From: Thermoplasmata archaeon
GTDB taxonomy: Archaea; Thermoplasmatota; Thermoplasmata; Lutacidiplasmatales; UBA184
DNA: 47,663 nucleotides
Assembly: GCA_022750335.1 (NCBI GenBank)
Contig: JAKIVX010000012.1
Coordinates: 1-47,663 of the forward strand
Direction: 5' to 3'
Positions 32,429 to 41,055 of this stretch are shown one piece after another. The notes under the pieces are model-generated. The model was not told the DNA's origin and searched no databases. It saw nothing but the letters and a program-made list of their open reading frames with translations. The translations under genes were made by a program, and so were the position numbers. The first letter of the stretch is position 1, and each line of letters opens with the position of its first letter.

Positions 32429-33712
32429 GTGACCGCGCATTCAGGAGTGACCCTCCGCCCGCAGCTGGGATTCTACGCGGCCGTCAGCACTGGACTCGCG
32501 GCGATCCTGGGGGCCGGGATCTTCGCGGTCATCGCCCCCGCCGCCGGCATCGCGGGTCCCGCGCTGCTGATCGCCCTAGGTCTCGCTGCTTTCGTCGCCC
32601 TCTGCAACGCGCTCTCGTCGACCCAGTTGGCCGCCGTCCTTCCTCGAACCGGAGGCACGTACGAGTTCGGCCGCCAAATGCTCGGCCCCTGGTGGGGATA
32701 CTCGGCCGGTTGGATGTTCCTGGTCGCCAATACGGTGGGCCCGGGCGCGATCGCCCTCGCGTTCGGAGAGTACCTCTCCGGCGTCGTCCCGAGCTTCCCC
32801 ACGCGGGCGATCGCCGTGTGTGCGGCCGTCGGGATGACCCTGTTGAATGCGGTCGGCCTCCGACGATCCGTCCGGGTGACCGAGGTCGTGGTCGCGTTTT
32901 CGGTGGTCGCCCTGCTCGGGTTTGTCGTGCTCGCCCTCCCGGCGGTGCAGTCCCGCAATTTCGAACCGTTCGCCCCCGGCGGGGTCACCGGGGTCCTCCA
33001 GGCCACAGCCCTCCTGTTCTTCGCCTATACCGGCTACAGCCGGATCGCGACCTTGGTCGAAGAGGTCAAGGATCCGGGACGCACGATTCCCCGCGCGACG
33101 GGGTTGGCCCTGGGGGGCGCCACCGCCATCTACCTGCTGGTCGCGTTGGTCACGGTCGGGGTCCTGGGGTCCACGCGGCTCGCCGCGTCCGGTTCCCCGC
33201 TCGAGGCCACCATGGTGGCCGCGGGCAGCGCGGCGGGGGTCGGGTTGGTGGTCGCCGCGGCGCTCTCCACGACCTTCAACGAGGGTCTCTCGGACCTCCT
33301 CGGGGTCTCTCGCGTCGCATTCGCGATGGGGCGGGGGTCCGACCTTCCGAGTCCGCTCACCCACCTCGGGCCGGGCCAAAATCCGTGGGTCGCGGTCCTG
33401 GCGGTCGGAGTGGTCGCCACGCTGGTGTCCGCCTTTGCCCCCTTCACGATCGCGATCGCCGTCTCGAGCTTCGGGACGCTCCTCTATTACACGGTGACCA
33501 ATCTCTCCGCCTTGCGCTTGCGCCCGGAGCAGCGCATGTTTCCCCGAGTCCTCATGGTGGCGGGGCTCGTCGGATGCGTCGGGCTCGCCTTCTCCCTGGC
33601 TCCCCTCGAGATCGGGGTCGGGTTGTCCCTGCTCGGGGTCGGACTCCTCTTCCGGTTACTGTGGCTTAAGTCCGGTCGGGGGAGGCCCGCCCCACCTCCC
33701 CTCGTCGCCTGA
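32429..33712 (+). CDS. APC-family amino acid permease
   Basis: A 427-residue membrane transporter with about 12 helices. The first helix carries the unwound-helix motif GLAAILGAGIFAVI typical of APC carriers, and PRTGGTYEFGRQMLGP with the EEVKDPGRTIPRA loop is family-specific. It probably imports amino acids by proton symport; the substrate is unknown. GTG 32429 is preceded by GGAGAGGGGAG. It lies downstream of the sedolisin gene, so the two may form a protein-use cassette. Confidence 0.9.
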   Translation: MTAHSGVTLRPQLGFYAAVSTGLAAILGAGIFAVIAPAAGIAGPALLIALGLAAFVALCNALSSTQLAAVLPRTGGTYEFGRQMLGPWWGYSAGWMFLVANTVGPGAIALAFGEYLSGVVPSFPTRAIAVCAAVGMTLLNAVGLRRSVRVTEVVVAFSVVALLGFVVLALPAVQSRNFEPFAPGGVTGVLQATALLFFAYTGYSRIATLVEEVKDPGRTIPRATGLALGGATAIYLLVALVTVGVLGSTRLAASGSPLEATMVAAGSAAGVGLVVAAALSTTFNEGLSDLLGVSRVAFAMGRGSDLPSPLTHLGPGQNPWVAVLAVGVVATLVSAFAPFTIAIAVSSFGTLLYYTVTNLSALRLRPEQRMFPRVLMVAGLVGCVGLAFSLAPLEIGVGLSLLGVGLLFRLLWLKSGRGRPAPPPLVA

Positions 33713-33766
33713 GTCGAACGTTACCCGGTTCGATCCCTCGCCCGGATCCTCGGCGGGTGGACCCGA

Positions 33767-34405
33767 CTAGACGGCTGGAGGAGCTTCGACGACGGGCGGA
33801 GGCGCCTCGGGGGGCTCCGCCGGGGGAACCGGTGCCTCGGGAGTGGAAGGTTCGAGCAACGGCGGCGGGGGCGGTTCTGCAACCGACGATGCTACGCCGA
33901 GCTTGGCCTCGAGGTATTTCCGGATCTCCTCGGGTCGGGAGGAGGGGATCCCGAAGTATTCGGCGAAGCGCCGGGTCGTCGTGAGTTCGAGCGTCGAGGC
34001 GTTGGGTTCGGTGTGGACGAGTCCCATCCCCCTCAAGTGCTGTACCTCTTCGTAGGCGACGTCCCCGAGCATCCGCACGAGGTGGCTCTGAAGGATCGGC
34101 TGGTGGTAGGCGATGAGCGTAAGGGCCTTGACCGTGCGGGCGCCCATCTCGACCGGAGTGACCGCGTGGACCGTCGCGACGTAGTCCTCCTTCAGCTGGA
34201 GGGCGAATCGGTCCCCCACCCGACGGACCTCGAGCGAAGATTGACGGTTCTCGTACGTCTGCTCGAGTGTTCGGACCGCTTTCTGTACCGGGCGGAAGTC
34301 GTCGAGCCCGAGCGCGTCGGTGAGCTCCTTCACGCTGAGCGGCTTGCCGCTGGCGAACAGCACGGCTTCGACCTGGAAGACCAACTCGTCCAATTTGGAG
34401 GGCAT
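33767..34405 (-). CDS. scpB: segregation and condensation protein B
   Basis: A 212-residue protein of two winged helices (about 1-155): MPSKLDELVFQVEAVLFASGKPLSVKEL and then LTLIAYHQPILQSHLVRMLG. The C-terminal 45 residues are Pro/Glu/Ala-rich and probably disordered. ScpB binds ScpA as part of the SMC-kleisin complex that compacts and segregates chromosomes. It starts 3 nt after scpA and ends the leftward smc-scpA-scpB operon. Confidence 0.95.
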   Translation of the reverse strand: MPSKLDELVFQVEAVLFASGKPLSVKELTDALGLDDFRPVQKAVRTLEQTYENRQSSLEVRRVGDRFALQLKEDYVATVHAVTPVEMGARTVKALTLIAYHQPILQSHLVRMLGDVAYEEVQHLRGMGLVHTEPNASTLELTTTRRFAEYFGIPSSRPEEIRKYLEAKLGVASSVAEPPPPPLLEPSTPEAPVPPAEPPEAPPPVVEAPPAV

Positions 34406-34408
34406 ACG

Positions 34409-35371
34409 TCACACCTTCTCAGCGAGGCGGGCCCGGACCTCGGCGGTCCGGACGACCTCGACCGCGGACTCCCCGAGTATTTCCTGGTGGAGCTCGACCG
34501 AGCGTTCGCGCGAGAGGAAGAGGAGGGCGAGGAAGATGGCGACCAGTCGGTCCCGCCCGGTCAGCGGGCTCCAGAGGTCCAGCAGCGGGAACGGTTCGCC
34601 GACCGGATGTCGGCACGTCGCCTCCCACGTGTCCTCGAGATCGGTCTCGGGAACGTCCCCGTGGACGAGGACCTCGGGAGGAGCGCGTTGTTCCTCGCGC
34701 AGGCGCTCCCGCAACTCCTGGACCCGCAGCGAGCGCCGGGCATCGGCCTCGGCCTCCCCGAAAGCGCGGACCAATTCCAGGAGGGAGACGGGGCGCGTCT
34801 CGGGGTGGCGGACCATCTCGAGGAGGGGCGGAGGAGCGGACGAACCGAGGACCGCGCTCGTGACGTCGATCGCCTCGGGAGTCTCCATAAGCGGCAGGTA
34901 GCTGTCGTCGGGAATCGCATCCGCACCCCCGGCTCCAGCGTCGGTCGGAACCTCGACCGGCGTTTCCCGAGCGCGGAGCAGCACTTCCGACTGAAGGTAG
35001 AGGATGCTCCAGGCCATGTAGACGAGCCGTCCGGCGATCGCGAAATTGACGCCCCCCTCTTCCTTGACGCGGTCGAGGTAGGCCTGGGTGAACTTCACGA
35101 GGTCGATTTCCCAGGGGTCGAACTCCTGGTCCATGACCAGTTCGAAGAGGAGGGCGGTCGCCTTCTGGAAGGGATCCGCGATGACCAGGTGGACGCCGTC
35201 CTTCAGGTTCTCGACCAGGGTCAGGTACCGTTCGAGCAGAGGGGTGGTGTCTTCGGCCTCCCCGAGGAGCGAACGGTGGAACACGAGGTATCGCAGGACC
35301 TTCTCCGCCGCGTCGCGGGGGACGGCGGTCGGCGCGAGGATGATGGGGGTCTCCGTCGCCGAGAGGCTCAT
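34409..35371 (-). CDS. scpA: segregation and condensation protein A (kleisin)
   Basis: A 320-residue kleisin. The N-terminal helical SMC-neck-binding part (AAEKVLRYLVFHRSLLG, FDPWEIDLVKFTQAYLDR) is typical of ScpA, though the family usually is about 230-260 residues. Here the middle linker is long and acidic/proline-rich. The C-terminal winged helix ends with RDRLVAIFLALLFLSRERSVELHQ. ATG 35371 overlaps the smc TGA (ATGA). The frame is open further upstream to 35479, within smc, and was not used. Confidence 0.95.
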   Translation of the reverse strand: MSLSATETPIILAPTAVPRDAAEKVLRYLVFHRSLLGEAEDTTPLLERYLTLVENLKDGVHLVIADPFQKATALLFELVMDQEFDPWEIDLVKFTQAYLDRVKEEGGVNFAIAGRLVYMAWSILYLQSEVLLRARETPVEVPTDAGAGGADAIPDDSYLPLMETPEAIDVTSAVLGSSAPPPLLEMVRHPETRPVSLLELVRAFGEAEADARRSLRVQELRERLREEQRAPPEVLVHGDVPETDLEDTWEATCRHPVGEPFPLLDLWSPLTGRDRLVAIFLALLFLSRERSVELHQEILGESAVEVVRTAEVRARLAEKV

Positions 35372-38300
35372 CGAGCCTCCAGCGGCGCGTTGGGCGCTGG
35401 GGCATCGGCGGCCCGGGCCCCATCCCGCGCCTCCACATCGTGGATGTCCTCGAGGTGGATCCCGACCACGCGCGAACATCCGTCACCCCGCATCGTGACG
35501 CCGAAGAGGTGGTGGGCGAACTTGAGCGTCACTTTGCGGAGGGAGATGACGATGAATTGGGCGCGCTCGGCGTTGTGGCGGAGGAGCCGGCCGACGTACT
35601 CCGCATTCAGACCGTCCAAGGACATGTCGACCTCGTCGAAGACGTAGAGGGGGCTCGGGTCGTAGCGTTGGAGCGAGAAGATGAACGCGAGGCTCGCGAG
35701 CGATTTTTCCCCGCCCGAAAGCTGCTCGAGCCGGGTGACGGTCTTCCCCACGGGCCGGGCCTTGATGATGAGGCCACCGGCGAGCGGGTCGACGGGGTTT
35801 TCGAGGGCGATCTCGCCCTCGCCTCCCGCGCTGAGTTCGCCGTAGATCTCCTTGAAATTCGTGTTGACCTGGATGACCACTTCGGAGAGCTTCTCCCGCT
35901 TGCGGCGTTCGATCTCGCCCACGAGAGCGACCAGCTCTGTTTTCTCGCTGGTGAGCCGCGATGCCTCGGTCCCGAACTCGTCGAGCCGGCCCTTCTCGGC
36001 GTCGTACTCCTCGACCGCGCGGAGGTTCACCGAACCCATCGAATCGAGCTGTCCGGTGAGGGTCGCGATCTTGCGCTTGAGCTCATCGAGAGCCACGGGC
36101 TTCTCATCCGGTTCGGGTTCCGGGAACTCGCGCAGCGCGGCTTCGAGGTCGTGGAATTTCGCTTCCGCCTGGGCGAGGCGGGTCTCCTCCTGGACGACGA
36201 GCCCCTGACGTGTCGTGAAATTGGCCTGAACCTCCCCGAGCTTCCCGGTGACCTGGAGGCGTTCCGCTTCGAGGACCCGTTTCTTGTCGGCCAGGACCTT
36301 CTGCGTGTCCCCCTGCTTCGACTCGAGCGTCTTGAGGGCGTCCAGCGAGGACCGGGCCTCGAGCAGCTCGGCCTGGGTCTTGGTGATCTCCTTCTTCTTG
36401 GACGCCAGCGACGCCTCCGCACCATCGAGCTCGGTGCGCCGACCCTGGAGGTTCGTGATCAGGGCCTGCAGCGAGGCCCGGGCGGACTCGAGCTCGCCGT
36501 TGACCTGAACGCGTTCGTCCCCCGTCTTCTGGGCGATCTCCTGGAGGCTACGAAGGCGGGTGGAGATCGCCTCGGGGAGTTGCCCGAGATACTGCTCCTG
36601 GGCCCTCGAGATGCGCTCCTTCAGTTGGGCGATCGACGTAGCGAGCTTTTCGGCGGATACCTCGGCCGCGGCCAACCCCGACGTGAGCCGCTTCGCCTCC
36701 GTCTCCGCGCTGGAAATGCGGGAGCGCGCCGTCGCCAACCGCTCCCGCGCCGCCGCCAAGTCCGAATCCAGTCCCTTTCGGTTTGATTGGCGGGCCTGAT
36801 CTTGAATGGACCGCGTGGAGAGTTCCTGCGCCAAGACCCGGATCCGGTCCGACGCTTGGGTGAGTTCGACCCGCGCCGCCGCCTCCGCCTCGCTCTTCTC
36901 GCGGAGCTCGGCTCCCAGTCGTTTCAGCTCGACGGCACTGTCGGCACCGCGGCCCTGGTTCGATGGGTCGATGTAGCCTCCGGAGATCGCGCCGGTCGCC
37001 TCGATGAGATCTCCCGTCAGCGTGACCAGACGGACCCCACCCATCTGGGCCCGGGCCCGGGCGAGGTCCTCCATGACGACCGTCTCGCCGAAGACGTAGC
37101 CGAAGGCCGCCCGCAGCGACTCGTCGAAATGGACCAGGTCGACGGCAAAGCCCGCCGCCCCGGGTCCCTTCGCGACGAGGAGGGACTTGCCGTGGGGACG
37201 CCCGGGAAGCATCTTGTTGAGGGGTAGGAAGGTGGCTCGGCCTCGCTTCTCCTGCCGGAGAAGCTGGATACACTGCTCGGCGACCTGGTCGGTCTCGACC
37301 ACGAGCGCCTGGAAGCGGTTCCCTCCAGCCGTTTGAAGTGCCGTTCGGTACTTCGGGTCGTACTCGGCCAGCTCCTCGACCGTTCCCTTGATGCCGGCGA
37401 TCTTCCCCAGGTTTCGCTGTGAGAGCAGGAAATCGACCGCGGCCAACTGGTTCGGTCGGCCGCCCGACTCGGACCGTGCCTTGAGGCGAGCGTCGAGCGT
37501 AAGGTAGCGCCGGTTGAGCTCGCCGACCTCGCGGGTCAGGCGTTCCGCTTCGACGCTGAGGGACTGTTCGCGGGCTTTGACGGCGTGCAACTCCTTCTGG
37601 AGGTCGCCGGTCGGCGCAATCCCCGAGCCGCCACCACCGGACTCCTTGATCCGGAGTTCTAGGTCCTTGACCTCAACAGAGCGCTCGCGAAGATCATCTT
37701 CCGCTTGGGCCTGAAGTTGCTCGGCCGCCTGCAGCGACGCCTTCGCCGCCTCCCGTTGCTGGACAACCTCTTGCCACGACTTTTGTTGGAGTTCCGACTC
37801 GCGCTCGAGCTCGAGTTGGGCCTTGCGGGCTCCCGCGAGCCGGTCCTGAGACTTCCCGACCGGAGCGGTCGCCCCCTGGATCTCCTTGGAATTGGCTTCG
37901 GCCTGGGTCGAAAGTGCTACCAGTCGCTTAGAGAGTTCCTTGTCCTGACCCTCGAGCTTAGCGCGAGCCGTCTCGTCGGATTTGACTGCGGCGGTGAGCT
38001 CTTCGACCTGTTGGGCGAGGGCGTCACAGGCCTCGGACATGTGCGAAAGCGTCTGGTCGAGTCGGGCAAACGCGATCTTCTTTGCGTCGAGCTCCTCCTT
38101 GAACTTGAGAGCCGCGGCGCCTCCGGCCTCCGCGATCTCGTGGTCGACCGCCTCGACCGACTGCGCCAGCTCCTGATCGCGCGTGGTCAGCTGGGTCCGG
38201 GAGGCCTGCAGGCGGTCGATCTCAGACCGGGCGGCCTCGACCTGCTGCTGGCACGTCGCGAGTTCCTGTTCGGCGATCCGGTGGCCGGCGCGCGCGAGCC

Positions 38301-39000
38301 GGGCTTCGGTCCGGCGCTTGTCTTGCTGGAACTCCTTGTACTGGATGGCTTGGAGGCGCTGGCTTTCGAGGGCCCCCAGGTGGTTCTTGATCTCCCCGAG
38401 AAGGGTCTGGATCCGCTCCAGATTCGAGTCGAGGTCGGTCCGCTTGGCGGTCGCGCGGTCCAGTTCTTCGTCATACTGACTGATCCCCGCGAGCCTCTCG
38501 AGGAGACCCCGCCGCGGGACCGGGCCCATCGTGACGACCTTGTTGACGTCCCCTTGCTGGACGAGGTTGTATCCGTCGCCGCTGAGGCGGCCGTGGGAAA
38601 GGATCGAATCGATTTCCGTCTGGGTCGTTCGCTTTCCGTTGACGTAGAAGTAGGAGTAGTACCCGTCCGCATCAGAGGGGGCCAGTTTGACGTACCGGGT
38701 GACCTCCACCTCCGCCGAATCGACGGGCAGAAGCTTGTCCGCGTTGTCGAAGACGAGCGTGACCTCGCACTCCGTGGCGGCCTTCTTGGACGACCCGCCG
38801 TTGAAGAAGAGATGGGTCAATCGCTCGGCTCGCAGGGCCTTCGAACTCGTGGGGCCCAGGACGAACAGGATCGCGTCCGAGATGTTCGATTTTCCCATCC
38901 CGTTCGGGCCGGCGACCCCGGTGAATCCGGGTTGGAATGGGATCTCGGTCGCACCGGAGAACGACTTGAAGTTTCGGAGCTTGACGCGCTTCAGATACAT
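35368..39000 (-). CDS. smc: chromosome segregation protein SMC
   Basis: A 1210-residue SMC ATPase. The head has GPNGMGKSN (31-39); most SMC proteins have Ser where Met35 stands. Two long coiled coils flank the hinge (about 520-660, with GVRLVTLTGDLIEATGAISGGY). The C-terminal head has the signature LSGGEKSLASLAFIF and Walker B PLYVFDEVDMSLDG. Together with ScpA and ScpB it forms the DNA-loop-extruding condensin of this cell. The ATG at 39000 follows GAGGAGG by 9 nt; the leader carries inverted repeats (39044-39078). The tail after the head (about 35 residues) is Ala/Pro-rich. Confidence 0.97.
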   Translation of the reverse strand: MYLKRVKLRNFKSFSGATEIPFQPGFTGVAGPNGMGKSNISDAILFVLGPTSSKALRAERLTHLFFNGGSSKKAATECEVTLVFDNADKLLPVDSAEVEVTRYVKLAPSDADGYYSYFYVNGKRTTQTEIDSILSHGRLSGDGYNLVQQGDVNKVVTMGPVPRRGLLERLAGISQYDEELDRATAKRTDLDSNLERIQTLLGEIKNHLGALESQRLQAIQYKEFQQDKRRTEARLARAGHRIAEQELATCQQQVEAARSEIDRLQASRTQLTTRDQELAQSVEAVDHEIAEAGGAAALKFKEELDAKKIAFARLDQTLSHMSEACDALAQQVEELTAAVKSDETARAKLEGQDKELSKRLVALSTQAEANSKEIQGATAPVGKSQDRLAGARKAQLELERESELQQKSWQEVVQQREAAKASLQAAEQLQAQAEDDLRERSVEVKDLELRIKESGGGGSGIAPTGDLQKELHAVKAREQSLSVEAERLTREVGELNRRYLTLDARLKARSESGGRPNQLAAVDFLLSQRNLGKIAGIKGTVEELAEYDPKYRTALQTAGGNRFQALVVETDQVAEQCIQLLRQEKRGRATFLPLNKMLPGRPHGKSLLVAKGPGAAGFAVDLVHFDESLRAAFGYVFGETVVMEDLARARAQMGGVRLVTLTGDLIEATGAISGGYIDPSNQGRGADSAVELKRLGAELREKSEAEAAARVELTQASDRIRVLAQELSTRSIQDQARQSNRKGLDSDLAAARERLATARSRISSAETEAKRLTSGLAAAEVSAEKLATSIAQLKERISRAQEQYLGQLPEAISTRLRSLQEIAQKTGDERVQVNGELESARASLQALITNLQGRRTELDGAEASLASKKKEITKTQAELLEARSSLDALKTLESKQGDTQKVLADKKRVLEAERLQVTGKLGEVQANFTTRQGLVVQEETRLAQAEAKFHDLEAALREFPEPEPDEKPVALDELKRKIATLTGQLDSMGSVNLRAVEEYDAEKGRLDEFGTEASRLTSEKTELVALVGEIERRKREKLSEVVIQVNTNFKEIYGELSAGGEGEIALENPVDPLAGGLIIKARPVGKTVTRLEQLSGGEKSLASLAFIFSLQRYDPSPLYVFDEVDMSLDGLNAEYVGRLLRHNAERAQFIVISLRKVTLKFAHHLFGVTMRGDGCSRVVGIHLEDIHDVEARDGARAADAPAPNAPLEAR

Positions 39001-39043
39001 CGAGCGTTCCTCCTCAGTGCGTATCCCTAGCGCCGTTCCCCGC

Positions 39044-39078
39044 GCTGACAGTGGGCTGTTTGTCAGACAGTTGTCAGC
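39044..39078. promoter_or_regulatory. TGTCAG inverted and direct repeats in the smc leader
   Basis: GCTGACA (39044-39050) and TGTCAGC (39072-39078) form an inverted repeat. Inside it is a second TGTCAG at 39061, 12 nt from that at 39073, and CTGT..ACAG pairing. The elements sit between the TATA box and the smc ATG, so they could bind a repressor dimer or fold as an RNA hairpin. Confidence 0.4.
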
Positions 39079-39100
39079 AGGCTTCGGGTCGGGTGTCCGC

Positions 39101-39111
39101 CATATTTAATG
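39101..39111 (-). promoter_or_regulatory. TATA-like box for smc operon
   Basis: CCATTAAATAT on the minus strand (near-palindromic with ATATTTAATGG) lies about 105 nt before the smc ATG, giving a leader of about 79 nt. It could also serve rightward transcription. Confidence 0.45.
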
Positions 39112-39293
39112 GCTGGGCTGAAGGGGTACTGTCCAAAATCGGGTGGCGGAGGGGTCTCGATTTCTCCGTGTGCGAGTACCGCGAGTTACCTCACCAACAC
39201 GCTCTGAATGTGAGTCGAATGGGAGGTCAACCTTCCCTCCGCTGGCTTCCATGCTGCGTCGGGGGAGTGAGGGTGTCATATTGCCGCGGATGA

Positions 39294-39836
39294 GTGACCC
39301 GGGGGGATGGTGTCCAGACGACACTCGCAGCCCTTCGAGACGTAATCGTCCGCGTCCCGCGAGGAAAGGTGATCACCTATGGCGAGGTCGCGAGGGCCGC
39401 CGGTTTTCCGGGCGCTGCGCCCCTAACCGTGTGGGCGTTGCAACGTGGCCAGGGACTGCCCTGGCATCGTGTAGTGGGCGCGGGTGGTCGCATCTGTCTA
39501 TTGGGGGACGAAGGCCGGGAACAGCGGTTACGCCTGGAAATCGAGGGCGTAACCTTCCGAGGAGACCGAGTCCGAATGGAACTTCACGGATGGAGCCCGA
39601 GGCCCCGCCGTCCACCAAGGGCTCTGAGCTGCAAACCTCGGAAGGGCGGTCGCGGACAGCCCAACGGACTGACGAAGGCCCATCAGCACCGCATCAAGAG
39701 GGCGCCTCGACGGCGGCTGGCAGGAGTTCCGGGTGATGGTCTGGAACGCCGCTCGAACGACCGGAAGACCCGAGAGGTCGGCCCTGCGACGTGGCTGGAG
39801 CGCCTCGAAGTCAGGGTTCTGACTCGATACTTTTGA
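39294..39836 (+). CDS. alkyltransferase-like protein (ATL, PWHRV type)
   Basis: The first 100 residues match the MGMT DNA-binding domain (RVPRGKVITYGEVARAAGFPGA). The active site reads PWHRVVG (56-60), with Trp57 replacing the alkyl-acceptor Cys of PCHRV. This is the hallmark of alkyltransferase-like proteins, which flag O6-alkylguanine for excision repair instead of removing the alkyl group. The next 80 residues are a basic Arg/Pro-rich tail not usual for the family. GTG 39294 directly follows an in-frame stop, so the start cannot be earlier. Third-position GC is lower than in neighbouring genes. Confidence 0.88.
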   Translation: MTRGDGVQTTLAALRDVIVRVPRGKVITYGEVARAAGFPGAAPLTVWALQRGQGLPWHRVVGAGGRICLLGDEGREQRLRLEIEGVTFRGDRVRMELHGWSPRPRRPPRALSCKPRKGGRGQPNGLTKAHQHRIKRAPRRRLAGVPGDGLERRSNDRKTREVGPATWLERLEVRVLTRYF

Positions 39837-39999
39837 TCTTGCGGTCCGCAGCGGTCAAGGCGCGATCGTCCGCATTGGCAGTGACGATGTCGGCCGGTCG
39901 GCGCGTCTCCTGGGCCGTGTTGTCCGCGTCCTCCCATCGGACGGCGGCTTCTGCCCGTTCAAGGTTCGCTGCTTCGAGGCGCTTGGCTTTGTCGACCAC
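39811..39999 (-). CDS. possible small charged protein
   Basis: A GTG-initiated frame of 62 residues, highly charged and helical (VVDKAKRLEAANLERAEAAV...), followed by DIVTANADDRALTAADRKIK. It overlaps the 3' end of the ATL gene by 26 nt. Third-position GC is about 70 percent. No family and no clear promoter were found; it could be a shadow. Confidence 0.35.
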   Translation of the reverse strand: MVDKAKRLEAANLERAEAAVRWEDADNTAQETRRPADIVTANADDRALTAADRKIKSIESEP

Positions 40000-40109
40000 G
40001 ACGAGGCGTACGGCGGCATTAGGCGATAAGCACGGGGGTCGGGGCCGCCGCGGGTCGGGGCCGCCGCGGGTCCGGGGGAGTAGGTCCGGGCCCCCGTCCT
40101 GATCCGCGT
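40000..40109. other. GC-rich non-coding gap
   Basis: About 110 nt between the possible small gene and the DUF973 gene. It contains a 16-bp tandem repeat and a GGTCCGGGCCC run; no gene was identified. Confidence 0.4.
40036..40072. repeat. 16-bp tandem repeat, two copies plus partial
   Basis: GGGTCGGGGCCGCCGC occurs at 40036-40051 and 40052-40067, then a partial third copy GGGTC at 40068-40072. It is non-coding and lies just downstream of the DUF973 gene stop. Confidence 0.85.
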
Positions 40110-40841
40110 CTAGGGGTTGGAGGAGGGCGGAGACCGGAGCTGTCGGAGGATTTGATGGGTCCCGACGAACACCAGGATCGGCGCGATGAGCCCCACGATC
40201 GGTATGATGGTCAGTATCCCTCCGACCTTCGTGATGGTAGAATCGAAGCGTTTGCCGATGCGGTAGACTCCGATGACCAGGCCGATCCATCCGAGGAGGG
40301 CGAGGAACAGTCCTCCGAGCACGGCCAAGACTGCGCCGGCAAACTGCGAGACGTTCAGGCATGATGAGGAGGCGCCGGAGGCTGAACAGGCGACCGCATT
40401 GAGGAAGTCCGAGAGCACGAGGGCGACCCCCACTAGGACCAGGAGGAGTCCGAGGAGGCCGACGACCATCAGGGCGACCGGCCCTCCGAATCCGGGGGCG
40501 GCCTTGCGGAGGGTGTTGAACGAGACGAAGTAGAGGATGAGGGAGACCAACGACAATACGGCACCGATCGCGAGCACGATCAGGATGTCTTCGATCGAAG
40601 CGACGGTGGCCTTGCCCGAACCCAAGTGGAATCCACCATAATGAAACTCCACGCCAGTGACGTAGATGATCGCGATGGGACCGAGCCACGCGATGAGCAG
40701 ACCGAGAAGGCTCGTCAGCGCTGCGGCCCGGGCCCATCCGACCCCCTTCCGTTCGACCGAGCGATCGCCCATGGGGGGCGTCGACATCGTTCCAGGCGGA
40801 GAGGCCATTGCGCCACCAGAGGGGTTGGGAGGGGAGTTCAC
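40110..40841 (-). CDS. DUF973-like multi-pass membrane protein
   Basis: A 243-residue protein with a Pro/Met/Gly-rich 30-residue N-terminus and about five hydrophobic helices (AAALTSLLGLLIAWLGPIAII, ILIVLAIGAVLSLVSLILYF, VALMVVGLLGLLLVLVGVAL, and two more), spaced as in DUF973 proteins of archaea. Between helices 3 and 4 an extracellular loop holds two Cys. The function is unknown. The GTG start is 27 nt after TTCTTAAGGG, fitting a leaderless mRNA. Confidence 0.78.
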   Translation of the reverse strand: MNSPPNPSGGAMASPPGTMSTPPMGDRSVERKGVGWARAAALTSLLGLLIAWLGPIAIIYVTGVEFHYGGFHLGSGKATVASIEDILIVLAIGAVLSLVSLILYFVSFNTLRKAAPGFGGPVALMVVGLLGLLLVLVGVALVLSDFLNAVACSASGASSSCLNVSQFAGAVLAVLGGLFLALLGWIGLVIGVYRIGKRFDSTITKVGGILTIIPIVGLIAPILVFVGTHQILRQLRSPPSSNP

Positions 40842-40862
40842 GAGTGAGCGCGTAGGACTCGT

Positions 40863-40872
40863 CCCTTAAGAA
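40863..40872 (-). promoter_or_regulatory. TATA-like box for the DUF973 gene
   Basis: The minus strand reads TTCTTAAGGG, centred 27 nt before GTG 40841. Confidence 0.45.
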
Positions 40873-41055
40873 ATCTTGCAAGCGATATCCCGGGCGCCGT
40901 CCCCTGCCTTGGACCCTGATTCGAAATCAAGAGGCCATAGTGCCGGGCAAAAGGTGCGGTTCGCTCGACCCTCCCGATCCGCAGTAGGATACTCCACCGC
41001 CCGGCGGAACTCGCGAGAGGAGCCGTCATTACCCGGTCCTTCCTCGTAGACCACA

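Noticed and set aside
39051-39293. 80-codon plus-strand frame ending just before the ATL gene
   Set aside because: It runs over the smc promoter and boxes, and its Cys/Trp-rich composition looks random.
40900-40945. T-arm-like CTTGA-TTTCGAA-TCAGG on the minus strand, possible tRNA
   Set aside because: The G53-C61 pair is missing and no acceptor or anticodon arms fit around it.
40866-41054. 62-codon minus-strand frame before the DUF973 gene
   Set aside because: Its third-position GC is near 60 percent and it contains the DUF973 TATA box; no family. Could still be a small gene, but unsupported.
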